From NCBI GenBank assembly GCA_944380605.1, contig CALWIA010000027.1, positions 186,001-250,000 of the forward strand: a DNA stretch of 64,000 bases, written 5' to 3'. This DNA is from an uncultured Lachnospiraceae bacterium (GTDB taxonomy: Bacteria; Bacillota; Clostridia; Lachnospirales; Lachnospiraceae). Positions 18,811-25,663 of this stretch are shown in pieces (within the stretch, counting starts at the first letter, position 1; every line of letters begins with the position of its first letter). The notes below the pieces were generated by a model. It was not told the origin of the DNA and searched no databases. It saw nothing but the letters and a program-made list of their open reading frames with translations. A program made the translations under genes and the position numbers.

Positions 18811-20370
18811 ATGAGAGAGTGCGGAATACTGCTTCCGGTGGCCAGCCTTCCATCCAAATATGGAATCGGCGGTTTTTCCAGGGAGGCGTATGAATTTATA
18901 GATCAGCTGAAACGTGCGGGCCAGAATTACTGGCAGATCCTTCCGCTGGGGCCTACAGGCTACGGCGATTCCCCCTATCAGTCTTTTTCAGCCTTTGCCG
19001 GCAATCCGTATTTTATTGATCTGGAGCAGCTGACGGCAGAAGGGTATCTGACGGTGGCGGAGTGCCGCGAAGCGGACTGCGGAGGCGACGGCCGGTATAT
19101 CGATTACGAGGCGGTGTACCGGAGCCGGTTTGCCGTGCTGCGGAAGGCGTATGAGCGGTGGAAAAAACGGCTGGAAGAACAGGGAGAGGATCCGGAGACG
19201 CTGTTTGAGGCGGAACTGTGCCAGGAAACCCGGGAATACTGCCTGTATGCCGCGGTGAAGCGGTCTTTCGGGGAAATCAGCTGGGATCAGTGGGAAGAAC
19301 CGGTCAAACTGCGGAAGAAAGAGGCCATGGAAGCCTGCCGGAAAGAACTGGCGGACGACATACGGTTTTATGAGTTTCAGCAGCTGATGTTCCAGAGACA
19401 GTGGCAGGCGCTGAAGGCCTATGCCCATCGGCAGGGAATCCGGATTATCGGAGACATTCCTATCTATGTGGCTTTCGACAGCGCGGACAGCTGGTGCCAC
19501 CCGGAACTGTTCCAGTTTGACGAGCAGAGCCGTCCCACGGCGGTGGCCGGATGTCCGCCGGACGCGTTTTCCGCTACGGGCCAGCTGTGGGGCAACCCCC
19601 TGTACCGCTGGGACTACCATGCCGAAACCGGCTTTGCCTGGTGGATCCGTCGGATGGAGTACTGTTTTTCCCTGTATGATGTGGTGCGGGTGGACCATTT
19701 CCGGGGGTTTGACGAATATTACGCGATTCCTGCCGGAGAGGATACCGCCATGTACGGCACCTGGGAAAAGGGCCCCGGCATCGCCATTTTCCAGAAGATG
19801 CGAAAAGCGCTGGGAACCGTGGACATTATCGCGGAAGACCTGGGATTTCTGACGCCCAGTGTGCGGAAACTGCTGGAAGAGACGGGATTTCCCGGCATGA
19901 AGGTGCTGCAGTTCGCTTTTAACGCCGAAGAGAGAAGCTGTTATCTGCCGTATTTTTATCCACATAACTGCATTGTCTATACCGGAACCCATGACAACGA
20001 TACGACGCTGGGCTGGTACCGGACGCTGAGCGAAAAAGACCGGCAGTTTACAAGGGATTACATGAACAACGGGGCGTCACCGGAATCGGAGATTCCCTGG
20101 GACTTTATCCGGCTGGCATTGTCCAGTACCGCGGACCTGGCGGTGATTCCGCTGCAGGACTATCTGGGGCTGGGAGGCGAAGCCAGAATCAATACGCCGT
20201 CTACGTTGGGCGGAAACTGGACCTGGCGGCTGCAAAAGGGACAGTTTACCAGGGAAATCTGTGAACGGTGCCGGCAGATGAACCAACTGTACGGAAGGGG
20301 ACCGGTTCAGGAACCGGAGGCAGATGAGGCACCGGAAAGCCGGAAGGCAGATGAAAAACGGGAAGACTGA
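18811..20370 (+). CDS. malQ: 4-alpha-glucanotransferase (amylomaltase, GH77)
   Basis: A cytoplasmic enzyme of 519 residues that transfers alpha-1,4-glucan segments between maltodextrins, feeding glycogen/maltodextrin turnover. GH77 landmarks are all present: GYGDSPYQSFSAFAGNPYFID near the start, IIGDIPIYVAFDSADSW, PPDAFSATGQLWGNPLY, the nucleophile in VRVDHFRG (Asp295), the acid/base in IIAEDLG (Glu342) and the stabilising Asp395 in THDND. Length is usual for the short bacterial type. ATG 18811 follows AAGGAGGA at 7 nt, which is better than the upstream TTG. A possible -10 (TATGAT, 18772-18777) lies upstream with a poor -35. The last ~25 residues are a charged tail outside the catalytic fold. 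It is monocistronic and ends in a shared hairpin terminator facing the next, convergent gene. Confidence 0.96.
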   Translation: MRECGILLPVASLPSKYGIGGFSREAYEFIDQLKRAGQNYWQILPLGPTGYGDSPYQSFSAFAGNPYFIDLEQLTAEGYLTVAECREADCGGDGRYIDYEAVYRSRFAVLRKAYERWKKRLEEQGEDPETLFEAELCQETREYCLYAAVKRSFGEISWDQWEEPVKLRKKEAMEACRKELADDIRFYEFQQLMFQRQWQALKAYAHRQGIRIIGDIPIYVAFDSADSWCHPELFQFDEQSRPTAVAGCPPDAFSATGQLWGNPLYRWDYHAETGFAWWIRRMEYCFSLYDVVRVDHFRGFDEYYAIPAGEDTAMYGTWEKGPGIAIFQKMRKALGTVDIIAEDLGFLTPSVRKLLEETGFPGMKVLQFAFNAEERSCYLPYFYPHNCIVYTGTHDNDTTLGWYRTLSEKDRQFTRDYMNNGASPESEIPWDFIRLALSSTADLAVIPLQDYLGLGGEARINTPSTLGGNWTWRLQKGQFTREICERCRQMNQLYGRGPVQEPEADEAPESRKADEKRED

Positions 20371-20378
20371 ATGAAAAA

Positions 20379-20419
20379 GGGCTGTGAGAAGCGGGATTTC
20401 CTGCTTTCACAGCCTTTTT
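20379..20419. terminator. Bidirectional intrinsic terminator between malQ and the convergent membrane protein gene
   Basis: GGCTGTGA (20380-20387) pairs with TCACAGCC (20407-20414), extended by AGC/GCT inside. T5 follows on the + strand and A5 precedes it, giving a U-run for both strands. Confidence 0.9.
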
Positions 20420-20421
20420 GA

Positions 20422-21114
20422 CTACTGCAGATAAACTTCGGTTTCCTGCGTAGAAGGATCGTTGTCCGTATCCGCGGCTTCCGTCACAGAGAAATGCGGA
20501 AGGTATTCGTTGCCGGACATATCCTTGATGGAAACCGTCAGTCCCTGGCTGCCCAACTGGAACTGGACGGTGGAACTGCTGCGGTCTACGGACAGAGGTT
20601 CTACGGTCTGGCCGCTGTCGGTGGTGCCGTGTATGGAATCGAAGTCCACGCCGGACTGGCTGTCGGAGACCGTGAAGGTCAGGACGCCGTTTTCCACCTG
20701 ATATGAAGTCAGATCCGGAGATTCGTTGTCCAGAATATCGATCATTTCATAGCCGTAGATGGCCATGCCGTTGAAGTTTTCCATATAAATTTCCAGGATG
20801 CCGTTTTTGGAAATGGTGGCCTGATAGGTCTTGTTTCCTGTCATTACCAGATCCAGGGGCTGGGAATCCATGGTAATGGTCACCGTCTTAAGCGGCATAT
20901 GGGACGTAATGGAAAACGTAATGTCGGTGGTCTGGTAGTCGTGGGTTTCGCCTACGGTCAGTTCGTATTTCGGCTTGGCCGTGACAAGGAAAAAAATCAG
21001 TCCGTTGATTACGAGAAACGGCAGGATATAGAACAGCAGCAGTCGGATTCCGGGAATCTGCAGCAGCTGTTCCAGGGAAAAGGAACTGCGCCGGCGGTAT
21101 GTGTGCTGAGTCAT
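20422..21114 (-). CDS. Membrane-anchored protein with an extracellular Ig-like domain, function unknown
   Basis: 230 residues. A short cytoplasmic tail rich in Arg (TYRRRSSFSLEQLLQ) precedes one hydrophobic helix (about 24-46, LLLFYILPFLVINGLIFFLV). The rest is a predicted extracytoplasmic beta-rich region with strands such as KTVTITMDSQPLDL, QATISKNGILEIYMENFNGM and VENGVLTFTVSDSQSGVDFDSI. This pattern resembles bacterial Ig/cadherin-like domains in which a 'DNESP' start is followed by 'VSDSQSGVD'. There are no catalytic motifs. The start ATG is preceded by AGGAGGTG with about 10 nt spacing. It stands alone, divergent from the HD-domain gene and convergent with malQ. I do not recognise a named family, so a role in envelope sensing or wall interaction is only a guess. 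Confidence 0.7.
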   Translation of the reverse strand: MTQHTYRRRSSFSLEQLLQIPGIRLLLFYILPFLVINGLIFFLVTAKPKYELTVGETHDYQTTDITFSITSHMPLKTVTITMDSQPLDLVMTGNKTYQATISKNGILEIYMENFNGMAIYGYEMIDILDNESPDLTSYQVENGVLTFTVSDSQSGVDFDSIHGTTDSGQTVEPLSVDRSSSTVQFQLGSQGLTVSIKDMSGNEYLPHFSVTEAADTDNDPSTQETEVYLQ

Positions 21115-21290
21115 AGAGTCTGCACCTCCTGTATGTCCAATAAAGTGATAGAATAGTATTTAGCATATCAGAAAACGGCGTATCTTACAAGGTTATCTTT
21201 TCTTTCTCTCTTCTAAATTGCCGGAAAATATGCTATGATACAGATGAACTGTACATTGGAACCGGAAAAAAACGAGAAAAGAGGTATCTC

Positions 21291-21851
21291 ATGATTCAGA
21301 AAGCCGCAGAGTTTGCAGCAAAAGTCCACGCGGGGGTGTTCCGCAAGGGAAGCAGGCTTCCCTATATCGTGCACCCGACAGAGGTGGCCCTGATCGTAAC
21401 CGTGATGACCAGCGATCCGGAGGTTATCGCGGCGGCTTACCTGCATGACGTGATCGAAGACGCCGGAGTTTCCTACGAGGAGCTGAAAAACCTGTTCGGC
21501 AAGCGGGTGGCGGACCTGGTGCGGGAAGAAAGCGAGGACAAGTCCCGGACCTGGAAAGAACGCAAGCAGCAGACCATAGACCGGCTGCAGACCGCCGGAT
21601 GGGATGAAAAGGTGATTGCCTTTGGAGACAAGCTCAGCAACCTGCGCAGCACCGGCAAGGACTATCTGGTCATGGGAGATGAGATATGGAAGAAATTCCG
21701 TCAGAAGGACAAGGCCATGCACGCCTGGTATTACAAGAGCATGCTGCCGGCTTTTGAGGAATTCCGCATGTACCCGTTTGTGGATGAGTACCGACTGCTG
21801 CTGCGGCTGGTATTTGACAGTCCGTTCCCCAGGATGGAAGACAGAAAATAA
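21291..21851 (+). CDS. HD-domain phosphohydrolase of the SpoT/MESH1-like (p)ppGpp hydrolase type
   Basis: 186 residues, all of it a single HD fold. Motifs read HAGVFRKGSRLPYIVHP (first His plus the RKG.xPYI.HP signature), LHDVIED (the HD pair) and GDKLSNLRS (the distal Asp). This is the order found in the hydrolase half of RelA/SpoT proteins and in small stand-alone hydrolases (MESH1/SAH type). No synthetase, TGS or ACT domain is present. Known members remove pyrophosphate from (p)ppGpp using Mn2+; whether this one acts on (p)ppGpp or another nucleotide cannot be told from sequence. A weak promoter (TTCTAA-N17-TATGAT, 21211-21239) lies upstream. The start ATG follows AGAGG, and the next gene (MATE exporter) begins 36 nt after its stop, so the two are probably co-transcribed. 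Confidence 0.85.
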   Translation: MIQKAAEFAAKVHAGVFRKGSRLPYIVHPTEVALIVTVMTSDPEVIAAAYLHDVIEDAGVSYEELKNLFGKRVADLVREESEDKSRTWKERKQQTIDRLQTAGWDEKVIAFGDKLSNLRSTGKDYLVMGDEIWKKFRQKDKAMHAWYYKSMLPAFEEFRMYPFVDEYRLLLRLVFDSPFPRMEDRK

Positions 21852-21887
21852 GGAGAATCCGCGGCGGCTGCCGCAAAGAAAGGAATT

Positions 21888-23210
21888 ATGTTTACAAAAA
21901 AAGATTTGCTGAAGCTGCTGCTCCCGCTTATGGTGGAGCAGCTTCTTGCTGTGCTGGTAGGCATGGCGGATGTGGTAATGGTGGCGGTGGTAGGAGAGGC
22001 CGCCGTTTCCGGTGTATCGCTGGTGGATTCCATCAGCGTCCTGATCATTCAGATGCTGGCGGCTCTGGCCACCGGCGGTTCGGTGGTATGCGCCCAGTAC
22101 ATAGGGAGAAAAGAACCGGAGCAGGCGTGCCGGGCGGCGGGACAGCTGCTGCTGGTGACGACTCTGGTTTCCGCCGTGATAGGAGCCACCGCGTTTTTGG
22201 GAAACCGGCACCTGCTGCTTATGATCTTCGGCAACGTGGAGCAGGATGTGCTGGACAACGCCGTAATCTATTTCTGGCTCTCGGCCCTTTCCTATCCGTT
22301 TCTGGCGGTTTACAACTCCTGCGCGGCTCTGTACCGGGCCATGGGCAATTCCAAGATTTCCATGTACGTGTCCCTGGCCATGAACGCCATCAACATCTGC
22401 GGTAACGCCATCTGCGTGTTTGGCCTGCATATGGGCGTGGAAGGTGTAGGCATTCCCACCCTGGTCTCCCGTGCCTTTGCCGCTGTGGCCATGGTGGTGC
22501 TGATCCAGCGGCCCCAGAACCTGGTCCGGATTCAGGGGCTGCGCAGCCTGCGGTTTGAAGGCGGCATGATCCGGCGGATTCTGCAGGTAGGCGTGCCCAA
22601 CGGTATGGAAAACACCATGTTCCAGTTCGGAAAGCTGTTTCTGCAGAGCCTGGTTTCCACGCTGGGAACGGCGGCCATCGCCGGCTACGCGGTGGCCGGC
22701 AACCTGGTGACCTTTGAATATCTTCCCGGCAACGCGCTGGGCCTGGGGCTGATTACCATTGTGGGACAGTGCGTCGGAGCCGGAGAATGGGAACAGGCCA
22801 GGCAGTATACCCGCCGCCTGGTAGCCTTCAATTACCTGCTGCTGTTGGTGGTATGTACCGTGCTGGCAGTATTCCGCTATCCCATTATCGGCATTTACAA
22901 CCTGTCGCCGGAGGCGGCGGACAGCGCGGCCGCGCTGCTGCTGGCCCACAGTATGGCGATGGTCATCTGGCCCCTGGCCTTTACCATCCCCTATTCCCTG
23001 CGGGCCGGATACGACGCGCCGTTTACCATGTATATTTCTGTCGGCTCCATGTGGATTTTCCGCATCGGATGCGCCTATTTCTTTGTGCGGGTGCTGAATC
23101 TGGGCGTACTGGGCGTCTGGTACGGCATGTTTGTGGACTGGGTGTTCCGCGCCGTAGTCTTCCTGCGCCGGATGAGAAAATTTGGGACAGCCGGCAGGCG
23201 GGGGCAGTAG
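21888..23210 (+). CDS. MATE-family multidrug/cation-coupled efflux transporter
   Basis: 440 residues with about twelve hydrophobic segments in two similar halves. The N-terminal half begins KKDLLKLLLPLMVEQLLAVLVGMADVVMVAVVGEAAVSGVSLVDSI, the usual MATE opening. The second half starts near MIRRILQVGVPNGMENTMFQFGKLFLQ, its repeat. MATE proteins in this family (NorM/DinF-like) export cationic drugs, dyes or metabolites using Na+ or H+. Substrate cannot be predicted. The ATG sits after AAAGAAAGGA. The gene lies downstream of the HD hydrolase in a probable two-gene unit and ends only 2 bp before the stop of the convergent metal ATPase, with no hairpin between them. Confidence 0.92.
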   Translation: MFTKKDLLKLLLPLMVEQLLAVLVGMADVVMVAVVGEAAVSGVSLVDSISVLIIQMLAALATGGSVVCAQYIGRKEPEQACRAAGQLLLVTTLVSAVIGATAFLGNRHLLLMIFGNVEQDVLDNAVIYFWLSALSYPFLAVYNSCAALYRAMGNSKISMYVSLAMNAINICGNAICVFGLHMGVEGVGIPTLVSRAFAAVAMVVLIQRPQNLVRIQGLRSLRFEGGMIRRILQVGVPNGMENTMFQFGKLFLQSLVSTLGTAAIAGYAVAGNLVTFEYLPGNALGLGLITIVGQCVGAGEWEQARQYTRRLVAFNYLLLLVVCTVLAVFRYPIIGIYNLSPEAADSAAALLLAHSMAMVIWPLAFTIPYSLRAGYDAPFTMYISVGSMWIFRIGCAYFFVRVLNLGVLGVWYGMFVDWVFRAVVFLRRMRKFGTAGRRGQ

Positions 23211-23212
23211 CG

Positions 23213-25087
23213 TCACGCTTTCTTCCATTTCAGCAGGAGAGCGGAGTTGACAATGACCAGCACCGATCCGGCGTTGTGTACAAGAGCGCCCACCACCGGG
23301 TTCAGGATGCCGGTGATGGCCAGAACAATGGCCAAAAAGTTCAGAGCCATGGAAAATGTCATGTTGCATTTGATAGTGGTCATCATCCGCCTGGACAGGG
23401 CTGCCAGGTGAGGCAGTTCCCGCACCTCGTCATTGGCCAGGGCGATGTCCGCGGCGTCCACGGCGATGTCGCTGCCGACGCCGCCCATGGCAATGCCCAC
23501 GTCGGCCTTTTTCAGAGCGGGGGCGTCGTTGATGCCGTCGCCGATCATACATACCGGCTGGCCGGAATCCTGATACCGGCCGATGGCCTCCAGCTTGTCT
23601 TCCGGCAGGCAGCCGGCCTGCACCGATCCGATCTTCAGCTGCCCGGCAATGGTCCGGGCAGCATTTTCATGGTCGCCGGTAAGCAGAACCGGGCGGAGCC
23701 CAAGCCCGTTCAGGGCGGCGATCATATCCGCGCTGTCCTCCCGCAGGGTGTCGGAGAGCACGAGATAGCCGGCAAAAACGCCGTCCGCCGCCAGGTAGAT
23801 GACGGTGCAGCCGTTCTGCAGCGCTTCTTCTGCCGCAGGAGGGGGCGTCATGGGAACGCCGTATTCGCTCAGAAGTTCTGGATTGCCTGCCAGGATCTGC
23901 TTTCCTTCCACCTGGGCGGACACGCCCCGTCCGGGGAGCATGCGGAAGCTATCAGCCGGGGCAAGGGCAGCGCCCAGTTCTTTCTGACAGCAGCGCACAA
24001 TGGCTTTGCCCAGCGGATGTTCGGACATCTGTTCCGCGGAGGCGGCCAGCCGGTAGATCTCTTCCCGGGTATACGCGTCCGTCAGGCTGACGGTTTCCAC
24101 GACTTCCGGCATACCGTAGGTCAGGGTGCCGGTCTTGTCAAAGGCGATGACTTTTACGCCGGCCAGGCGCTCCAGCGCGTCGCCTTCCCGCACCAAAAAT
24201 CCGTGTTTCGCGGCGTTTCCAATGGCCGCCATGATGGCGGTGGGAGTGGCAAGCACCAGGGCGCAGGGGCAGAATACCACCAGGATGGTTACGGCTCGGA
24301 TGATTTCTCCGGTGATGAGCCAGGTGAGGGCCGCCGCGCTCAGGGCGATGACCACAATCCAGGTGGCCCACCGGTCGGCGATTCCGACGATTTTGGCCTT
24401 GCCCGCGTCGGCAGACTGCACCAGGCGGATCATCCGCTGAATGGAGCTGTCCTCTCCCACCCGGGAAGCCCGCATTTCAAAGGCACCGAACTGGTTCATC
24501 GTCCCGCTGGAGACCGGGTCTCCCGCAGTCTTGTCTACGGGGAGGGATTCTCCGGTCATCACCGCCTGATTGATAGAAGTCTGGCCGGAGACGATGACGC
24601 CATCTGCCGGCACGCTTTCCCCCGGCAGAACGCGGAGCAGATCGCCTACCTGTACCTGTTCGGCGGGAATGATGCGCTCCTGTCCATCCCGCAGCACCCG
24701 GGCAGTCTGAGGTGTCAGATGCACCAGCTTTTCGATGCCCGCCCGGGCTCTGGCCACGGTCAGCTCCTCCAGCAGGCCGCCCAGCTGCATAATGAAGGCC
24801 ACTTCGCCGGCGGCAAAATCCTCGCCGATGGCCACGGAGGCGATCAGCGCCAGAGACACCAATACGTCTGCCTTGATATCAAAGGCGGTGATCAGACCGA
24901 TGGCTGCCTCCAGAAGGATAGGGATACCACAGAGGAGGATGGCCACCCACGCCATATCAAAGGGAAAGAGCTGAATGCCGAACAGGCTCAGCAGCACGGC
25001 AGCTCCGGAAATGACCAGCAGCGCGATATCTTTTTTGATGCCGCCCAGTTCCAGTATCCATTCCAGTTTTTCTATCCATGTTTTCAT
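23213..25087 (-). CDS. P1B-type heavy-metal-exporting ATPase (probably copper), CsoR-controlled
   Basis: 624 residues. It has the P1B layout without an N-terminal HMA metal-binding domain: two leading helices, an actuator loop with TGESLPVDK, the FCPCALVLATPTA helix carrying the CPC transport motif, the phosphorylation site AFDKTGTLT (Asp317), an SEHPLGKAI motif (nucleotide-site HP) and GDGINDAPAL. The final helices read LNFLAIVLAITG and ALVHNAGSVLVIVNSALLL, which is not the textbook Cu(I) pattern. Metal choice therefore rests mainly on the neighbouring CsoR. ATG 25087 is preferred because GAGGA lies 6 nt upstream; the ATG six codons earlier (25105) has no ribosome site and falls inside an operator. 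A consensus promoter and two CsoR-like boxes sit directly upstream. Confidence 0.9.
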   Translation of the reverse strand: MKTWIEKLEWILELGGIKKDIALLVISGAAVLLSLFGIQLFPFDMAWVAILLCGIPILLEAAIGLITAFDIKADVLVSLALIASVAIGEDFAAGEVAFIMQLGGLLEELTVARARAGIEKLVHLTPQTARVLRDGQERIIPAEQVQVGDLLRVLPGESVPADGVIVSGQTSINQAVMTGESLPVDKTAGDPVSSGTMNQFGAFEMRASRVGEDSSIQRMIRLVQSADAGKAKIVGIADRWATWIVVIALSAAALTWLITGEIIRAVTILVVFCPCALVLATPTAIMAAIGNAAKHGFLVREGDALERLAGVKVIAFDKTGTLTYGMPEVVETVSLTDAYTREEIYRLAASAEQMSEHPLGKAIVRCCQKELGAALAPADSFRMLPGRGVSAQVEGKQILAGNPELLSEYGVPMTPPPAAEEALQNGCTVIYLAADGVFAGYLVLSDTLREDSADMIAALNGLGLRPVLLTGDHENAARTIAGQLKIGSVQAGCLPEDKLEAIGRYQDSGQPVCMIGDGINDAPALKKADVGIAMGGVGSDIAVDAADIALANDEVRELPHLAALSRRMMTTIKCNMTFSMALNFLAIVLAITGILNPVVGALVHNAGSVLVIVNSALLLKWKKA

Positions 25088-25103
25088 TGCGGTCCTCACT
25101 TTC

Positions 25104-25119
25104 ATACATTAGGGGGTAT
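25104..25119. promoter_or_regulatory. CsoR-type operator, downstream box
   Basis: ATACATTAGGGGGTAT, a pseudo-palindrome with a G5 tract flanked by ATAC/GTAT, as in known Firmicute CsoR sites. It overlaps the start of the ATPase transcript and matches the second box at 13 of 16 positions. Confidence 0.72.
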
Positions 25120-25125
25120 GGGTTT

Positions 25126-25154
25126 ATTATACCTATGGGGGTATCCTGTGTCAA
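25126..25154 (-). promoter_or_regulatory. Consensus sigma-A promoter of the metal ATPase gene
   Basis: On the minus strand TTGACA (25149-25154), a 17 bp spacer, then TATAAT (25126-25131). Both hexamers are perfect. The spacer is largely filled by a CsoR-like box, so bound repressor would block RNA polymerase. Transcription should start near 25119. Confidence 0.88.
25129..25144. promoter_or_regulatory. CsoR-type operator, box within the -35/-10 spacer
   Basis: ATACCTATGGGGGTAT, a near-repeat of the downstream box 25 bp away. It closely resembles the Bacillus copZA CsoR site style (TACC...GGGGGTAT). Confidence 0.78.
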
Positions 25155-25155
25155 G

Positions 25156-25180
25156 AAAAAAGGCAGCCCGCCGGGCTGCC
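25156..25180 (-). terminator. Intrinsic terminator of csoR
   Basis: A GGCAGCCC/GGGCTGCC hairpin (25162-25180) is followed on the minus strand by T6 (25156-25161). It separates csoR from the ATPase promoter, whose -35 begins 2 bp further on, so the two genes are independent transcripts. Confidence 0.92.
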
Positions 25181-25191
25181 TTGCTGCCGTA

Positions 25192-25467
25192 TTAACTCAT
25201 ATTGGAGAACCGTTCCACTGCCTTGGTGAAGCTTTCGATGGTCTTGTCTGCGTCTCCGTGCTGAATGCCATCCCGGACACAGTGCTGGATATGCCCTTCC
25301 AGAATCACCTTGCCGCACCCGTGCAGGGCGGACTTGGCCGCGTTGATCTGGGCCAGAATATCTTCGCAGGGAATGTCCTCGTCGATCATCCGGTCAATGG
25401 CCTGCACCTGCCCGATGATCTTTTTCAGTCTGCGGTGCAGGTTGTCCGCATCCATACATTGTCTCAC
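25192..25467 (-). CDS. csoR: CsoR-family copper-sensing transcriptional repressor
   Basis: About 91 residues, an all-helical DUF156 protein. The ligand set of Cu(I)-sensing CsoR is intact: Cys in DIPCEDIL, then His 25 residues later and Cys 4 after that (GHIQHC). This matches the Cys-His-Cys spacing of characterised CsoR and differs from the RcnR/FrmR ligand patterns. In known members apo-CsoR binds DNA and Cu(I) releases it. GTG 25467 is chosen because GGGAGG lies 8 nt upstream; TTG 25488 and ATG 25455 are alternatives. It is transcribed from its own consensus promoter, which has no box, so it is probably constitutive. It is the evident regulator of the adjacent P1B ATPase through the two boxes there. 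Confidence 0.92.
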   Translation of the reverse strand: MRQCMDADNLHRRLKKIIGQVQAIDRMIDEDIPCEDILAQINAAKSALHGCGKVILEGHIQHCVRDGIQHGDADKTIESFTKAVERFSNMS

Positions 25468-25500
25468 AGTCCTCGCCTCCCTCGTCAAACGTATGAGTAA

Positions 25501-25529
25501 ATTATATGCAGAGAAAATTCCTTTGTCAA
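25501..25529 (-). promoter_or_regulatory. Consensus sigma-A promoter of csoR
   Basis: Minus strand TTGACA (25524-25529), 17 bp spacer, TATAAT (25501-25506). No G-rich CsoR box is visible, suggesting no copper autoregulation. Confidence 0.88.
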
Positions 25530-25570
25530 TTGGTATCCAAAAGGCCGCGTCACAGCTTTTTCACAAAAAA

Positions 25571-25597
25571 TTAGCACTCGGCGCTTGACAGTGCTAA
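25571..25597. promoter_or_regulatory. CIRCE element (HrcA operator) of clpB
   Basis: TTAGCACTC (25571-25579), 9 bp, CAGTGCTAA (25589-25597). This differs from the classical TTAGCACTC-N9-GAGTGCTAA at one position. It overlaps the -35 hexamer of the clpB promoter. Confidence 0.95.
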
Positions 25598-25613
25598 CAA
25601 CATATGTTATAGT
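25585..25613 (+). promoter_or_regulatory. clpB promoter
   Basis: TTGACA (25585-25590), 17 bp spacer, TATAGT (25608-25613). The -35 hexamer lies inside CIRCE, so HrcA binding would exclude sigma-A polymerase. Confidence 0.9.
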
Positions 25614-25663
25614 ACGGATAGAACAAAAGGAAAGTTCTCTGAGTTCCGGAAGGAGGAACGCAT

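Noticed and set aside
22769-25195. 808-codon open frame on + across the metal ATPase gene
   Set aside because: It is antisense to a complete P1B ATPase and has no family motifs.
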